Source of the DNA: Craterostigma plantagineum
Taxonomy: Eukaryota > Streptophyta > Magnoliopsida > Lamiales > Linderniaceae
Direction: 5' to 3'
Length of the DNA: 64,000 bases
NCBI GenBank assembly: GCA_027422505.1
Contig: JAPQWV010000018.1
Span: 11,798,001-11,862,000 of the forward strand
Each line of letters begins with the position of its first letter. Within the stretch, counting starts at the first letter, position 1. Under the pieces are notes generated by a model. That model made no database searches and was not told the DNA's origin. It saw nothing but the letters and a program-made list of their open reading frames with translations. The position numbers and the translations under genes are program-made. This document shows, piece after piece, positions 9,939-20,060 of the stretch.

Positions 9939-10996
9939 AAAAAGTAAGTCCGCCGTGGTAGGTACGCTATTGCTACGATCCGAAGGGGATTCATGCGCAC
10001 AATCTCAGCGTCAGGCTCTCTCCCCACAGCCGTCGTGGCCACGTGGGCCCGCGCTCCCTTCGGACACTGCCGCGCCCGGTGGCCCGGGAGCCCGCAAGTG
10101 TAACACCCGCCCTTTGCGCTAGCCGCGCCCTCCGACGCCGGCTCCTTTCCCTTGGACTTGTTTCCACCACCCTTCTTCTTTTGAGCTTTTTTCTTCTGAT
10201 TGGTCGCGTTAGAAGTGGTTGCCACGTTCTCCTTCTCTGCGGCCTGTTGCTCGGTCAGCCTTATCTCGATAAGCCGCTCCGCAACGGCATAAGCTGTCGC
10301 AAGGTCCTGGACACCTTGCCGAGTAAGCTCCAGTTGGGCCCAAGGCTTGAGCCTGCCTTTGAAGTGGAATAGACGGTCCATCTCCGACATGTCGTGGATG
10401 CCGAGCATGATCGAGGCGTACTCGCGCACATAGTCCCGAACCGAACCCGTGTGCTTGAGCCTAACCAACATCTCCCTCGCCGCCCACGTCGAGTTCCCTG
10501 GCAGAAACTGTGCCTCAAGCTCACGCTTAAAGTCGGCCCAAACCGCAAGTCTCGGCCTCCCCTGCTCCGAGTCCTGCGTAAGCCGCGTGTGCCACCACAG
10601 TTTGGCGTCGTCCTCGAGATAGTTCAACGCCACCTCCACCTTGTCCGCCTCCTGTATTCCCGCTCCATGGAAATACGCCTTCACATCGTAGAGGAAGTTT
10701 TGCAACTCCCTCGCATCTCGAACTCCCGAAAAGGCGCGCGGCTCGCGCGCGGTCTTCCTGCCCGTCGACGCGGCCAATGCCGTCATGCCACCCGCCACCA
10801 AGATTCGAAGCGCCCCATGCTCCGCTTCGATTCTTGCCATCCTCGCCACGTCCGCTGCCCTCTCGCCCTTGAGTTCCGCAACTTCGGCCAACACATCCGT
10901 AAGGTTGGGAAGACCGTCGAGGATCACTTGTTGCGCCGCGACCCTCGCTTCCAGGTCGGTCAATCGAACCACCGTCGATCTGACCCCGTCTGCCAT
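9935..10996 (-). CDS. gag: G1 Gag (about 353 aa from ATG), copy 1
   Basis: I take the ATG at 10996 (MADGVRSTVV) as the start, because the frame upstream runs through the primer binding site and has no earlier ATG. A coiled-coil-like N-terminus leads into a retrotransposon capsid domain (YLEDDAKLWWHTRL, then FKRELEAQFLP). A Lys-rich linker and one CCHC knuckle (CYTCGLPGHRARQC) near the C-terminus would bind genomic RNA. The frame ends with TTT TTG TGA, and the protease frame lies one base back there. No internal stop is present, unusual among the coding regions here. Confidence 0.9.
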   Translation of the reverse strand: MADGVRSTVVRLTDLEARVAAQQVILDGLPNLTDVLAEVAELKGERAADVARMARIEAEHGALRILVAGGMTALAASTGRKTAREPRAFSGVRDARELQNFLYDVKAYFHGAGIQEADKVEVALNYLEDDAKLWWHTRLTQDSEQGRPRLAVWADFKRELEAQFLPGNSTWAAREMLVRLKHTGSVRDYVREYASIMLGIHDMSEMDRLFHFKGRLKPWAQLELTRQGVQDLATAYAVAERLIEIRLTEQQAAEKENVATTSNATNQKKKAQKKKGGGNKSKGKEPASEGAASAKGGCYTCGLPGHRARQCPKGARAHVATTAVGREPDAEIVRMNPLRIVAIAYLPRRTYFL

Positions 10997-10998
10997 CA

Positions 10999-11010
10999 GC
11001 TTTGATACCA
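10999..11010 (-). other. G1 primer binding site, copy 1
   Basis: On the minus strand this reads TGGTATCAAAGC, one mismatch from the plant initiator-Met-tRNA primer site. It lies five bases inside the 5' LTR, just before the gag ATG. Confidence 0.85.
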
Positions 11011-11015
11011 ACTTT

Positions 11016-11238
11016 TGTTACGCCGGAAAAGACTTATTTTCGCCAAATCCCTAGCCTCAAACGCGCGCAACACAGCTCTTCCTTGGCTTACTCCGCGCGC
11101 GCGCGCTTCGTAACCAAGGCAAGACACGCCCTCACCGATACTCGCCTTACCCAAACGAAAACGTAAAGACAAGTAATATAGCCGAAGGGCCGGCCAACTC
11201 GAATTTGGCCTTTCTTTATTTCGCACAAAGAAATTACA
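11016..11238 (-). repeat. G1 5' LTR, part 1 (left of the G2 insertion), copy 1
   Basis: This begins TGTTACGCCGG like the 3' LTR at 5334 and ends at the TTACA target duplication (11234-11238). The LTR continues at 19101. The GC-repeat run at 11095-11106 is one CG longer than in copy 2. Confidence 0.92.
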
Positions 11239-14200
11239 TGTAGCGCCCCGTTTTCTATTACCTTTTTACGCAGCTATAAAATATTCATATATATTTTTCG
11301 CGATTTCCATAACCATTTCCTTTAACAAAATGGGTGCGTACATCCAATCTAGTTCATTTCACAATAATGTACATATATGTACCTATCATACGAGTCACAA
11401 AATGTAACAGTCTAAAACCGTTTCTATTCTATATGCTAACGATGAACCAGAGGGGAGCAGGAGGAGAGCGTAGTTGGCCAACCTTGAATCCATGCTTTAT
11501 GATATGCTTTCTACGCAGCCTGCTAATTGTCTACAACAACTGTGAAGACACCGATTCAGAGTATGATTGCAACATGTTAACTAATAACATATAAGTAATA
11601 AGGTAAGCAGTTCCATTTTCGTCAATACCATAGCCGTTTTCAATCATGAAGTCATTGTTCACATAATCGTCATTCATACGATCCGTAGATCACATGCCAT
11701 TTTATATGTTTGTTTATTTTGATACTCCCGTTATAGACTAGCTAGACTCGTGTTCTGTAAGCCCAGTCGGCGCCCATGCATGGGACTCTGTCAATACTGT
11801 AAATATCTGTATGTGCCTGTACAGGACTCTGTCATCCCCTGATTTGAAGGGAAGTAACTATCATCCCCCGATTTGAAGGGAAGTATGTCGTAGCATCCGT
11901 ATCGTACTATCCGTAGTCTTAGCAGTCATAACGGTTTCTCCTTTCATTTATATGTATGCAATGCTATATAAAATACTTTATATGACACATAAATCATATG
12001 TAGGCACTTTACGGTCACGTAATTCATATCGATCCGTAAATAACATATAAAGCACATATTAGTCAATTAATCCATATAAAGCATGAAGCACACAAGGCGC
12101 ATAAGGTACATGTTGCAAATCATACTCACAAGTTTCGCCTATTTTCTCCGCTCGCTTAAGCAACCTTGTCCTTGCCCTTATCGGACTCCTGACCTATACA
12201 ATTATTTTATCCGTAAATATGAAATCCTATAATGATTTGCGTGCGTGATATGCATGCTTTATTATGCATAATCGTTCCTATCCGTAGCCTTTACCAGAAA
12301 CCCTAACTTATTTTATATCAAAACCCTAAATATCGAACATTTTATATGATATTAAAATTCCTTATATCTGTATCACAATTCTTTTTATCTCGAAATTCTA
12401 TTTAATTACATTACTAACTTTCGAAATCATATCTCGACATTCTATCTACTTGGATTTCAAAATTTCAAACCATAACTTGAAATTATAACTCGATATTATG
12501 TATAACTGAATTGCTAAATTTCGACATCTTTCTTGCTATATGTCGACATGTCTCGAGATCAATTATATGATAATGTTCAATTTCGAAATTTCGATGTCTA
12601 ATTCGAACTCATAACTCGAGATCATTTATCGAGATCTTCGCTAGTTTAACATGTCGAGATTTTCAAGTATTAATAGGTCGAGATTTAACGTGTCGAGATT
12701 TTCAAGGTCGAGATCTTCAAACATAATATAGAGAATTTCGGAACATCTCATCGAAGATTTCGAAACATGTTTCGTCATTTTCCTAATCATTTTCAAAACA
12801 TGTCTCGACATTCTCTAACCAATTTCAAAGCACCTCTCGACATTCTATCTAATTGGGTTTTAAAATCTCGAATCATAACATAAGTCAGACATTATAACTC
12901 GACATCTTCACTCGAAATCTTCCTTATTTATCTCGAAATCTATCTAAATTTCCTATGAAAACATTATCTTGCAAAGTACCATTTCGACATCTAATTCCGA
13001 GATCTATCTAATCCGATCAAACCCTAATATTTTTAAGAACATAAAGAATTTCTCTAAAGGTTTCAAACTCATTTCAAACTCTAACACGTGTCTTTATACC
13101 AAAACCATCCGACTAAACAAGTATGAAGTTCTTTCACTATCCTAAAAGAAACCCTAATATTTCCATAAACTTCAGCCAAAATAAAAGCTTCCAAATCGAA
13201 ATTCTGAAGTTCTTAATCTTCTAAATGCTAGAGAGGCTCATATATCGAAAGCTACCTATTCAAAATATTAAAATCGTCTAAGTATATTTTCCTCCAAAAG
13301 ACCCGAGCTTCTTTGAGATCCTCACATGTTTTAATACAAAATCATCCCAATAAACATATATGCGACACCCTTTCGTAGTAATCTGGTATAAATATATCTA
13401 TCAAGATTATAACAAAAGTGTCTTACCCTTCCTTTAGCTTAATAAAAATCGAATTCTTGTCTCTGTTCAATCCGTAGCTTCCGAAAGTTGTGAAGGTAGT
13501 ATAATGTATTCCTTCCTTATTTATCTTAAGAATTGCGTGTTGAAGCAAGAAAATGACGTTGATCTAGACTTTATTGATATTTATCATAACTCTAAGAAAA
13601 ACTTGTTATTTTATTATTATTTCACTTTTCCTCACAAGTAAGTTTTCGAACTATGATTGCGAATTCAATTCGCAAAAACTATTATTTATTTCCTTTCAAT
13701 TCTTATTTGCAATTGACGTGTTGTAACGACCAATTGACATCTACACCTTATTAATGCTTTATCATAACTCTACCTAATACCTATTATACTATTATTTAAA
13801 ATTATTTCTATCATGACTTGGTTTTCATAACTTTATTTAAGAAGACTTTCTACGTAACACTTTCCTTTCTCAATTCGTAAAACTCTTATGCCCCGCAAAA
13901 CATGATTCGCAAATTTCTTTAGAGTCGTGACACAATTCGCAAACTACCTCCCATTCGTCAAATTCTTACTTGGTCTCATAATTCATGGAAGTCCTTATGC
14001 CCCGTAAAATATAACCTCCTTTAATGGTTTGCGAAGTCTTTATGACTCGCAAAACATCACTTCTTTTAATTCAAAAAGAAAAATACTATGTTTAGAAAAT
14101 TCTAACTTTTATAACATTCATTCCCTTACATCTGCCTTTCTTTAAGAACCTAGGACTATAATACTTTAAATTCTTTATCCTACATATACTTCTTGTTTTA

Positions 14201-14283
14201 AAATGACTTATATGAATGCATGAATGAATGCATGAATTTATGTAAATGCATGAAATTATAATATGAAGTTTCGGTTCCTGACA
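11239..14283 (-). repeat. G2 3' LTR (3045 bp), copy 1
   Basis: This is a long AT-rich LTR with no coding content that I can see. It contains a pair of about 30-bp direct repeats around 11829-11885 (cores CATCCCC and GATTTGAAGGGAAGTA) and a stretch at about 12420-12960 dense in TCGA-containing words (TCGAGAT, TCGACAT, TCGAAAT). At 13650-14060 the word CGCAAA recurs. Its partner LTR keeps only the first 60 and last 160 bases. Confidence 0.9.
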
Positions 14284-14300
14284 ATTCTTCCCCCCTTTTA
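14284..14300 (-). other. G2 polypurine tract, copy 1
   Basis: On the minus strand this reads AAAAGGGGGGAAGAAT immediately before the LTR start TGTCAGGAACC, which is the correct place and composition for a PPT. Confidence 0.85.
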
Positions 14301-14351
14301 AAAATTTCGACCTCGAAATTTCGTACCTGTTTCGGTCAATAACCATGGGTA

Positions 14352-15014
14352 CTAGGTCTTTATACTTTCTATTGTTTCCCACGTAGCTTCACGAGCTGAA
14401 TGATTCTTCCATCTCACTTTTACCATCGGAATTGTTTGATTTCGTAACTTCTTGTCAGCATATTCCAGGACTTCTGCAGGTTCTTCTACATAATTAAGAT
14501 CCTCAGAAACATTTATCGGCTCATCATGCAGAATATGAGTAGGATCTGATCTGTATCGTCGCAACATACTAACGTGGAACACATTGTGTATCTGTGAAAG
14601 TTCATGTGGTAGTGCTAATCGGTATGCTAACGGTCCAATTCTTTCAAGTACCTCGTACGGCCCGATATAACGCGGACTTAACATTCCTTTCTTTCCAAAT
14701 CGCAATACACCTTTCCAAGGAGATACTCGCAAAAATACTTTCTCCCCAACTTCATATTCCATTTCTCGTCGATGTTGGTCTATATAACTCTTTTGTCTAT
14801 CTTGGGCCGCTTTAAGTCGACTCTTTACTATTTTAATCTTTTCCATTGTATCCTGAATCAAATCCGGTCCTTCCAATACTTGTTCTCCTTCCATATCCCA
14901 ACAGATTGGGTTACGACATTTCCGGCCGTATAAAGCTTCATATGGGGCCATTCCAATACTTGAATGGAACTGATTATTATAGGCAAATTCCATTAACGCA
15001 ATATAATCGTCCAT
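14352..15014 (-). pseudogene. G2 integrase C-terminal domain with chromodomain-like tail, copy 1
   Basis: This 220-codon open piece holds the integrase end: AYNNQFHSSIGMAPYEALYG, the GPY/F segment YIGPYEVLERIGPLAYRLALP, VFHVSMLRRY and VKVRWKNHSAREATWE. It is separated from the integrase core by a stop and a frame change near 15014-15080. The tail resembles the chromodomain-type ending of Tekay/Del chromoviruses, which contacts chromatin. It is not translated with the rest of pol in this copy. Confidence 0.85.
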
Positions 15015-15079
15015 GATCCTTTAAATTCGATTACGCACGCTCAAAGCATATCTTCCAATGTCTGTATTGTCCTTTCTGA

Positions 15080-15646
15080 CTATCCGTCTGTCTGTGGATG
15101 AAACGCGGTACTAAAATGTAGTTTAGTTCCGAGCGTTTCCTGTAAATTTCCCCAAAATCTGGAAGTAAATCGGGGATCACGATCAGATACTACGGACGTA
15201 GGTACTCCATGTAGTCGAATTATTTCATTAACGTATCTTTTCGCCAAATATTCCAGCGTAGAACCCCATCTAAATGGTAGGAAATGAGCTGATTTCGTAA
15301 GTCTGTCGACAATTACCCACACGGCATCATTTTTCTTAGCCGTTGGAGGAAGTCCATAAAGAAAATCCATCGTTATTCGCTCCCATTTCCAAACAGGTAT
15401 GGGTAAAGGATGTAATTTACCAGCTGGCGCTTGGTGTTCAGCTTTGATTTGCTGACACGTTAAAAATTTTAAAACGTACTCGGCCACATCCTTCTTCATT
15501 CTTGGCCACCAATAATGAGTTTTAAGGGTCCGATACATCTTCGTACTGCCTGGATGCATAGCATAAGGAGCGGTATGTGCCTCTTCCATTATCTCTTGTT
15601 GAAGATTATCGATATCAGGAACACATATACGACCATTTATTGTCAA
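15080..15646 (-). pseudogene. G2 integrase core, copy 1
   Basis: The zinc-binding region (EAHTAPYAMHPGSTKMYRTLK, then FLTCQQIKAEH) is followed by the core with the first catalytic Asp in ITMDFLYGLPP and the second in VVSDRDPRFTSRFW. The frame ends exactly after HPQTDG at a TAG where related proteins have Gln, just before the segment holding the catalytic Glu. It is therefore a truncated integrase fragment. Confidence 0.88.
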
Positions 15647-16194
15647 AGTCCCATTTCATCTATCACAAAAGACTTCCCTAATCCTTGTTGCACTTTATCA
15701 GCAATCTTAGCTAGCTTTTCATCTTTAAACTGTACTTGTCTAATTCGATCTAACATGATAGGTCGAACTATAATTGAGGCACAGATAGCACCGGTATTGT
15801 CTACTTTCATCTCTGTATTCATCTTCCTGAGGTCAGTTAGACTTGATAAAGAACATATCGATAAGTAGGAAACGGTACCATACGATTTTCGACTTAAGGC
15901 GTCAGCAACAACGTTGGCCTTTCCACGGTGATATTCTATAGTACAGTCGTAATCCTTTAACAGCTCAATCCACCGCCTCTGTCTCATACTCAGTTCCTTC
16001 TGGCTCAATAGATATTTCAGACTTTTATGATCGGTAAATATCTGAAATGTTGCACCATATAAGTAGTGTCGCCATATCTTCAGTGCGAATACTACGGCCG
16101 CTACTCTAAGTCGTGAGTTGGATAAGATGTTTCGTATGGCTTCAGCTGTCGAGATGCGTACGCCACTACTTTGCCGTGTTGCATTAGCACGCAT
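15643..16194 (-). pseudogene. G2 RNase H and connection domain, copy 1
   Basis: The piece carries the downstream half of RNase H ([32 protein letters not shown], then DALSRKS), followed by the linker to integrase. The N-terminal RNase H strand with the first acidic residue lies in the broken stretch around 16194-16240. The frame overlaps the integrase piece by four bases in a different frame. Confidence 0.85.
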
Positions 16195-16218
16195 CCTAGT
16201 CCTTGGTACGACGCATCA

Positions 16219-16790
16219 CTATAGATCACAAAACCATCTGTTCCTGATGGGATAGTTAACACAGGTTGTTAGTCGTTCTCTTAATTCTTCAAAACTCCTT
16301 TGACATTCCTCGGTCCACTTAAATAAAACTCCTTTACGTAATAACTTTGTCATTGGGGTTGCTATTAGTGAGAAATTTTCGACGAACCGTCGATAATACC
16401 CGGCCAATCCCAGAAAACTACGAACTTCTACTAGATTTTTAGGGCTCTCCCACTTGATCACAGCTTCAATTTTGCTGCGATCGACTTGAATACCTTTGCC
16501 TGAAACTACATGCCCCAGAAATACTACTTGATCCAACCAGAACTCGCACTTTGAAAGTTTCGCATACAATTTCTTTTCCCGTAGGGTTGGAGTACAATCT
16601 TCAAATGTTGTTCGTGCTCCTCTTTTGACTTGGAGTATATTAGAATAGCGTCAATAAAGACGATCACAAACTGGTCTAAGTAGGGTCGGAAGACATCATT
16701 CATCAATGCCATAAAAACGGCAGGAGCATTCGTTAATCCAAAGGGCATAACTTGTTCTAAAGGCCGTCTTTGGAATATCACCATCAGCAA
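16219..16790 (-). pseudogene. G2 RT palm and thumb, copy 1 (two frames)
   Basis: Two overlapping frames (16524-16790 and 16219-16569) hold RT palm to thumb: [35 protein letters not shown], then [21 protein letters not shown]. The catalytic box reads FIDA where the family has FIDD, so the second metal-binding Asp is lost. Copy 1 has an extra frameshift near 16585 (one T fewer than copy 2), which splits the palm from the thumb. A short deletion upstream removes the usual segment before VMPFG. Confidence 0.9.
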
Positions 16791-16910
16791 TCTTCAATTG
16801 ATGATATCCCGATATCAGATCGATTTTTGAAAAGACCCTAGCACCTTGCAACTGATCGAATAAATCATCGATCCGAGGCAACGGATATTTATTTTTCACC
16901 GTTACCTTAT

Positions 16911-18245
16911 TCAACTGCCGGTAGTCGATACACAATCTGAGCGTTCCATCCTTCTTTTTGACGAAGATAACAGACGCTCCCAAGGTGATACACTCGGTCT
17001 TATATAACCCTTATCTAATAACTCCTTCAGCTGTACCTTTAATTCATTCAATTCTATCGGAGCCATTCGATACGGTGGAATGGAAATTGGCGCCGTGCCC
17101 GGTTGAAGTTCTATAGTAAACTCTGTATCTCGGTCGGGAGGTAATCCTGGTAACCCTTCGGGAAAGACATCAGGATATTCACTGACTACTGAAATATTTT
17201 CTATTTTCGGTCCACTTAACAGCATATCTATAACATAGGCTACATACCCTTCGCATCCTTTACTAATCATCTTAGAAGCTTCTAAGTTTGATATCCGATG
17301 TGCCATCCGTACGTTCGTTTCCCCCTTAAGTATTACATGGGTTTGATCTGTAGGGGTCAATTCAATTTCCTTTTTGAAACAATCAAGCTTTGCCCTGTAT
17401 CTTGACAACCAGTCCATGCCTAATATTACGTCAAAATCCATTAAAGAAATGACGAATAGGGTTGCTCTCATTTCTATCCTTTCGCTGACAACTTTACATT
17501 CTGGGTATACGGTGTTTACTATAACTATTTCTCCTGTTGGAAGTCGAACGTATAACTCATCCTCTAGGGGTTCGGGTTTATCAGGTAATAATGATGCAAA
17601 TGTTTGTGACATGAATGAATGAGTGGCACCTGGATCGAATAAAACATATGCATCAATATCACAGATAGATAATTTACCCGTAATCACGTGTGATCCCTCT
17701 TTGGCCTCCTCACGAGTCATGGTGAAAATTCTGGCTTGTGCTGGCGGTCTATAGGCTTGGCTTCCTATATTTCCTATTCCTGAGCCTGTACTAAATGGTC
17801 CTCGACCTCTTCCCTTTCCACGGTTTGTGGATGGTCCACTCACTCTCGATTGGTCTACAGTAGGTTCTGCTCGCAATGTTGGGCAATTCCTAGCTATATG
17901 TCCTGGTTGCCCACATGTAAAACATTCGCCTGTGAGCCATCTACATACACCCCTGTGGTTCTTCCCACAGTGTTCACATGTTGGTATTTGTTGCGAAGTC
18001 TCTATACCCCGTCCAGTAGTTCTTGGCCCGCCTGTACTGCCCTTTGCAGAGCCACTTTGAACACTAATTGGTCTAGGCGAACTATACACCTTTTTCATTT
18101 TTCCACTAGACGACTCTTCGCCTAACCTTCGTTTACTACTTTGAAAATTCCGAGATTCGGTTTCTGATCTTTCGGCGCGAATAGCTGCCGCCCTCAATTT
18201 CCCATCGGACTCCATATCTGAGGGCGTGATGCGATTTCTAATCAT
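16911..18245 (-). pseudogene. G2 truncated Gag, protease and RT start (444 aa), copy 1
   Basis: The frame starts at [13 protein letters not shown], only about 140 bp inside the PBS, so the capsid part of Gag is absent. A zinc-binding [12 protein letters not shown] and a CCHC knuckle [14 protein letters not shown] lie near residues 90-120. Protease reads [13 protein letters not shown], where the family has D-S-G, so the active-site turn is changed. [16 protein letters not shown] and [17 protein letters not shown] segments follow. The frame passes into RT and is broken near 16981, where copy 2 has one more C and reads on. Confidence 0.9.
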
Positions 18246-18384
18246 ATAGCGAAGTACGGCTTCGAATCTTGTTCTATAGGTAGCGGATCACCTATTGCCC
18301 TTTGCCTATATATGCAAGAAAAGTTTAAGGGCAATCCATAACAATGCACATAATATGCAAATGTCTACAGAACCTAAAGCCTAG

Positions 18385-18396
18385 GCTCTGATACCA
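18385..18396 (-). other. G2 primer binding site, copy 1
   Basis: The minus strand reads TGGTATCAGAGC, a perfect match to the plant initiator-Met-tRNA primer site, five bases from the LTR end. Confidence 0.92.
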
Positions 18397-18401
18397 CTAC
18401 A

Positions 18402-18464
18402 TGTAGCGCCCCGTTTCCTATTACCTTTTTACGCAGCTATAAAATATTCATATAAAATTTTTCC
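18402..18464 (-). repeat. G2 5' LTR, outer fragment beside the PBS, copy 1
   Basis: The first 60 bases match 11239-11300 with a few substitutions. The fragment ends with the TTTCC duplication (18460-18464) made by the Cassandra insertion. Confidence 0.88.
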
Positions 18465-18931
18465 TGTGGCGACCCATTCCATACCGGGTGTCACTATAGC
18501 ATCGGTCCCTACCGGGACCAGTGGGGTTGGGCCCACCACACCCGACTGATAGTCTGGCCACACTGTATCACCATTTAACCTTTTAGCGTGCTTCGTGCAC
18601 TCGCTCACACGCGCCCTGAGAAACTTCCCAGGGGGTCACCCATCCTTAGATTGCCCCAAGTCAAGCACGCTTAACTTCGGAGTTTCTATAGATGGACTCC
18701 TGAAAAGGTAGGTCGACCTTGGTGACATGAGTAGTACTATCAATTCTCTTATACGATTCTTAGCCTGACACGCCCATACATTGTCAGTCTCAGGATCCCC
18801 TCTCATTCGGGTGTCGGATCGGTTCGTTCACGTACCCCTTCGCCTAGAAGCCTGCCAGGAGCCGCTCCTTGTCCGTGCACCTCTCTGGCACCGACGATCA
18901 CTCCCCGCCCTCATCGGCCCCGGGCGTCACA
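18465..18931 (-). mobile_element. Cassandra-type TRIM solo LTR, copy 1
   Basis: This 467-bp unit has TG...CA ends (plus strand TGTGGCGACC...GGGCGTCACA) and TTTCC on both sides (18460-18464 and 18932-18936). On the minus strand it opens TGTGACGCCCGGGGCCGATG and contains a segment closely like the 3' half of plant 5S rRNA. An LTR carrying a 5S-derived domain is the hallmark of Cassandra TRIMs, non-coding LTR elements. Only one 5S segment and one LTR are seen, with no internal PBS or PPT, so it is a solo LTR. Confidence 0.88.
18621..18687 (-). ncRNA. 5S rRNA-derived segment in Cassandra LTR, copy 1
   Basis: The minus strand contains GAAGTTAAGCGTGCTTG and GGATGGGTGACCCCCTGGGA in the order and spacing of the 5S internal control region (box A, then box C). 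The 5' third of a true 5S gene is not recognisable and the middle differs, so it is not a functional ribosomal gene. In Cassandra this region is known to act as a Pol III promoter. Confidence 0.85.
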
Positions 18932-18936
18932 TTTCC

Positions 18937-19095
18937 CTTACCACTGTCTTTCTTTAAGAACCTAGGACTATAATACTTTAAATTCCTTATCCTACATATA
19001 CTTCTTGTTTTAAAATGACTTATATGAATGCATAAATGAATGCATAAATTTATGTAAATGCATGAAATTATAATATGAAGTTTCGGTTCCTGACA
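18937..19095 (-). repeat. G2 5' LTR, inner fragment, copy 1
   Basis: This matches the last 150 or so bases of the G2 3' LTR (about 14130-14283), with differences such as CATAAATG for CATGAATG. Together with 18402-18464 it makes a 222-bp LTR, lacking about 2.8 kb of its partner. Confidence 0.88.
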
Positions 19096-19100
19096 TTACA

Positions 19101-20034
19101 ATAGGACTTGAACGGATCGGACACGCCCCGAACTCGTTCGACTCGATCGCACACAAGTCTACCCAAATCCTATCGTCCCTTCGACCGGGATCTTACAACG
19201 CTAAAATCCCTCGCCGGGACTACCCCAAACGCAATCCCGACAACCCTTGGAACACTCGACAAACTCGCACAATTCGCCTAAGTGTTTCGCTCTTGAGTGC
19301 TTCGTCGCTCGATGCCTTTTTTTTGGCTTGGGCGAATGGGTGCTATTTATAGGCCCTAAGCTTCCTTTTGTGACTTGGTAAAGATCTCCCAAAAGATCTC
19401 CATATCTTGTTTCCATATCTCCTAAATATAGTAAATACTCAAACAAGATCCTCCTAAAAGATCTCAAACCCTTTTTGGACCAAATCACCTTCCTTTGAAA
19501 GCTTCCACGGACTCGGCGAGCCGCAGCCCCGCCATCGCCCGTGCTCGTGCCGCGCGGCCATCACGTCGCCCAGCCCCGCGCGCCCAGTGCCGCGCGCGCA
19601 CATTCGGCCTGGCCCTCGTGGCCAAGCCGCGCCGTGGGGAGGCCGTGTCGCCCAGCTGGTCCGCCCGGTTGGTCGTGGCCTGGTCTCGGCCCCGGCCGGC
19701 AGCACGCGAGCGCGTCGCGGTCCGGCCGCGGCCTAGATGGCTCGACCCGATCCGACCCGCTCCGTCTTGACCCGGTCCGACCCGCCTCGAACTGACCCGT
19801 CCTGACCCATGGTCCGACCCGTGGGTCGACCTCCGTTCTCCAAGGGTTGGCAGCGCCGTAGCCGGTGTGGCCCGTGTCGTCCCGTCGATTACCGCTCCAA
19901 ACCTCCACGTCCCGAACGGCCTCCAATCTCCGGACATCGTCTAAGTGTCGTAAAGACTCCGTGCCTTAGCCGCGCACGCCTTCGTTTGGTAAACCTGTCG
20001 AAGACCCAGGTTAGTGGAACTTACGTTCGTGACA
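19101..20034 (-). repeat. G1 5' LTR, part 2 (right of the G2 insertion), copy 1
   Basis: This resumes the G1 LTR after the G2 target duplication and matches 5554-6563. It has a TATA box at 19344-19351 (minus strand TATAAATA) and a shortened GACCC repeat region. It ends CGTTCGTGACA before the TATAT duplication at 20035-20039. Confidence 0.92.
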
Positions 20035-20060
20035 TATATGCAGAGTATGTTATTTCCCGG
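20035..20060 (-). repeat. Stub of element A LTR at the duplication junction
   Basis: These 26 bases (TATATGCAGAGTATG..., ending TTCCCGG) match the start of the A LTR segment at 53374-53399. The next base switches to element B gag. This is the right-hand breakpoint of copy 1. Confidence 0.9.

Larger units (their letters stand above)
11239..19095 (-). mobile_element. Ty3/gypsy element G2, copy 1 (7.9 kb, minus strand)
   Basis: The ends read TGTAGCGCCCCG...TCCTGACA, flanked by TTACA at 11234-11238 and 19096-19100, inside the 5' LTR of G1. Minus-strand order: shortened 5' LTR (18402-19095 including Cassandra), PBS, truncated gag, protease, RT, RNase H, integrase with chromodomain-like tail, PPT, long 3' LTR (11239-14283). 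The integrase tail VKVRWKNHSAREATWE and the ~3 kb LTR are Tekay/Del-like. The capsid part of gag is missing and pol is broken, so the element is defective. Confidence 0.93.
5334..20034 (-). mobile_element. Ty3/gypsy element G1, copy 1 (14.7 kb including nested G2)
   Basis: The termini read TGTTACG...GTGACA, and TATAT is duplicated at 5329-5333 and 20035-20039. The uninterrupted target survives at 30601-30615 in the other LTR of A. Order on the minus strand: 5' LTR (11016-11238 plus 19101-20034, split by G2), PBS, gag, protease, pol with chromodomain-like tail, PPT, 3' LTR (5334-6563). Without G2 and its TSD the element is about 6.8 kb. It is much more GC-rich than its host A, which makes the borders obvious. 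Confidence 0.95.
1..20060. repeat. Copy 1 of a near-identical >20 kb direct repeat
   Basis: This whole stretch recurs at 33339-53399 in the same orientation. The copies differ by single-base length changes near 648, 4434, 16585, 16981 and 19391, by one CG dinucleotide unit near 11095-11106, and by substitutions at least at 13237 and 17859. Identity stops sharply after 20060: this copy runs into element B gag, while the other continues in the LTR of element A. The left end is beyond the window. The spacing of about 33.34 kb fits a tandem duplication whose second unit is 20061-53399. An assembly artefact is possible. Confidence 0.97.

Noticed and set aside
10394..11005. 203-codon plus-strand frame antisense to G1 Gag
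   Set aside because: It mirrors the codon pattern of the Gag frame on the minus strand and has no recognisable domain.
18621..18687. Functional 5S rRNA gene
   Set aside because: Only the 3' half is 5S-like, the middle differs, and it lies inside a TG...CA unit with TTTCC duplications, so it is Cassandra.
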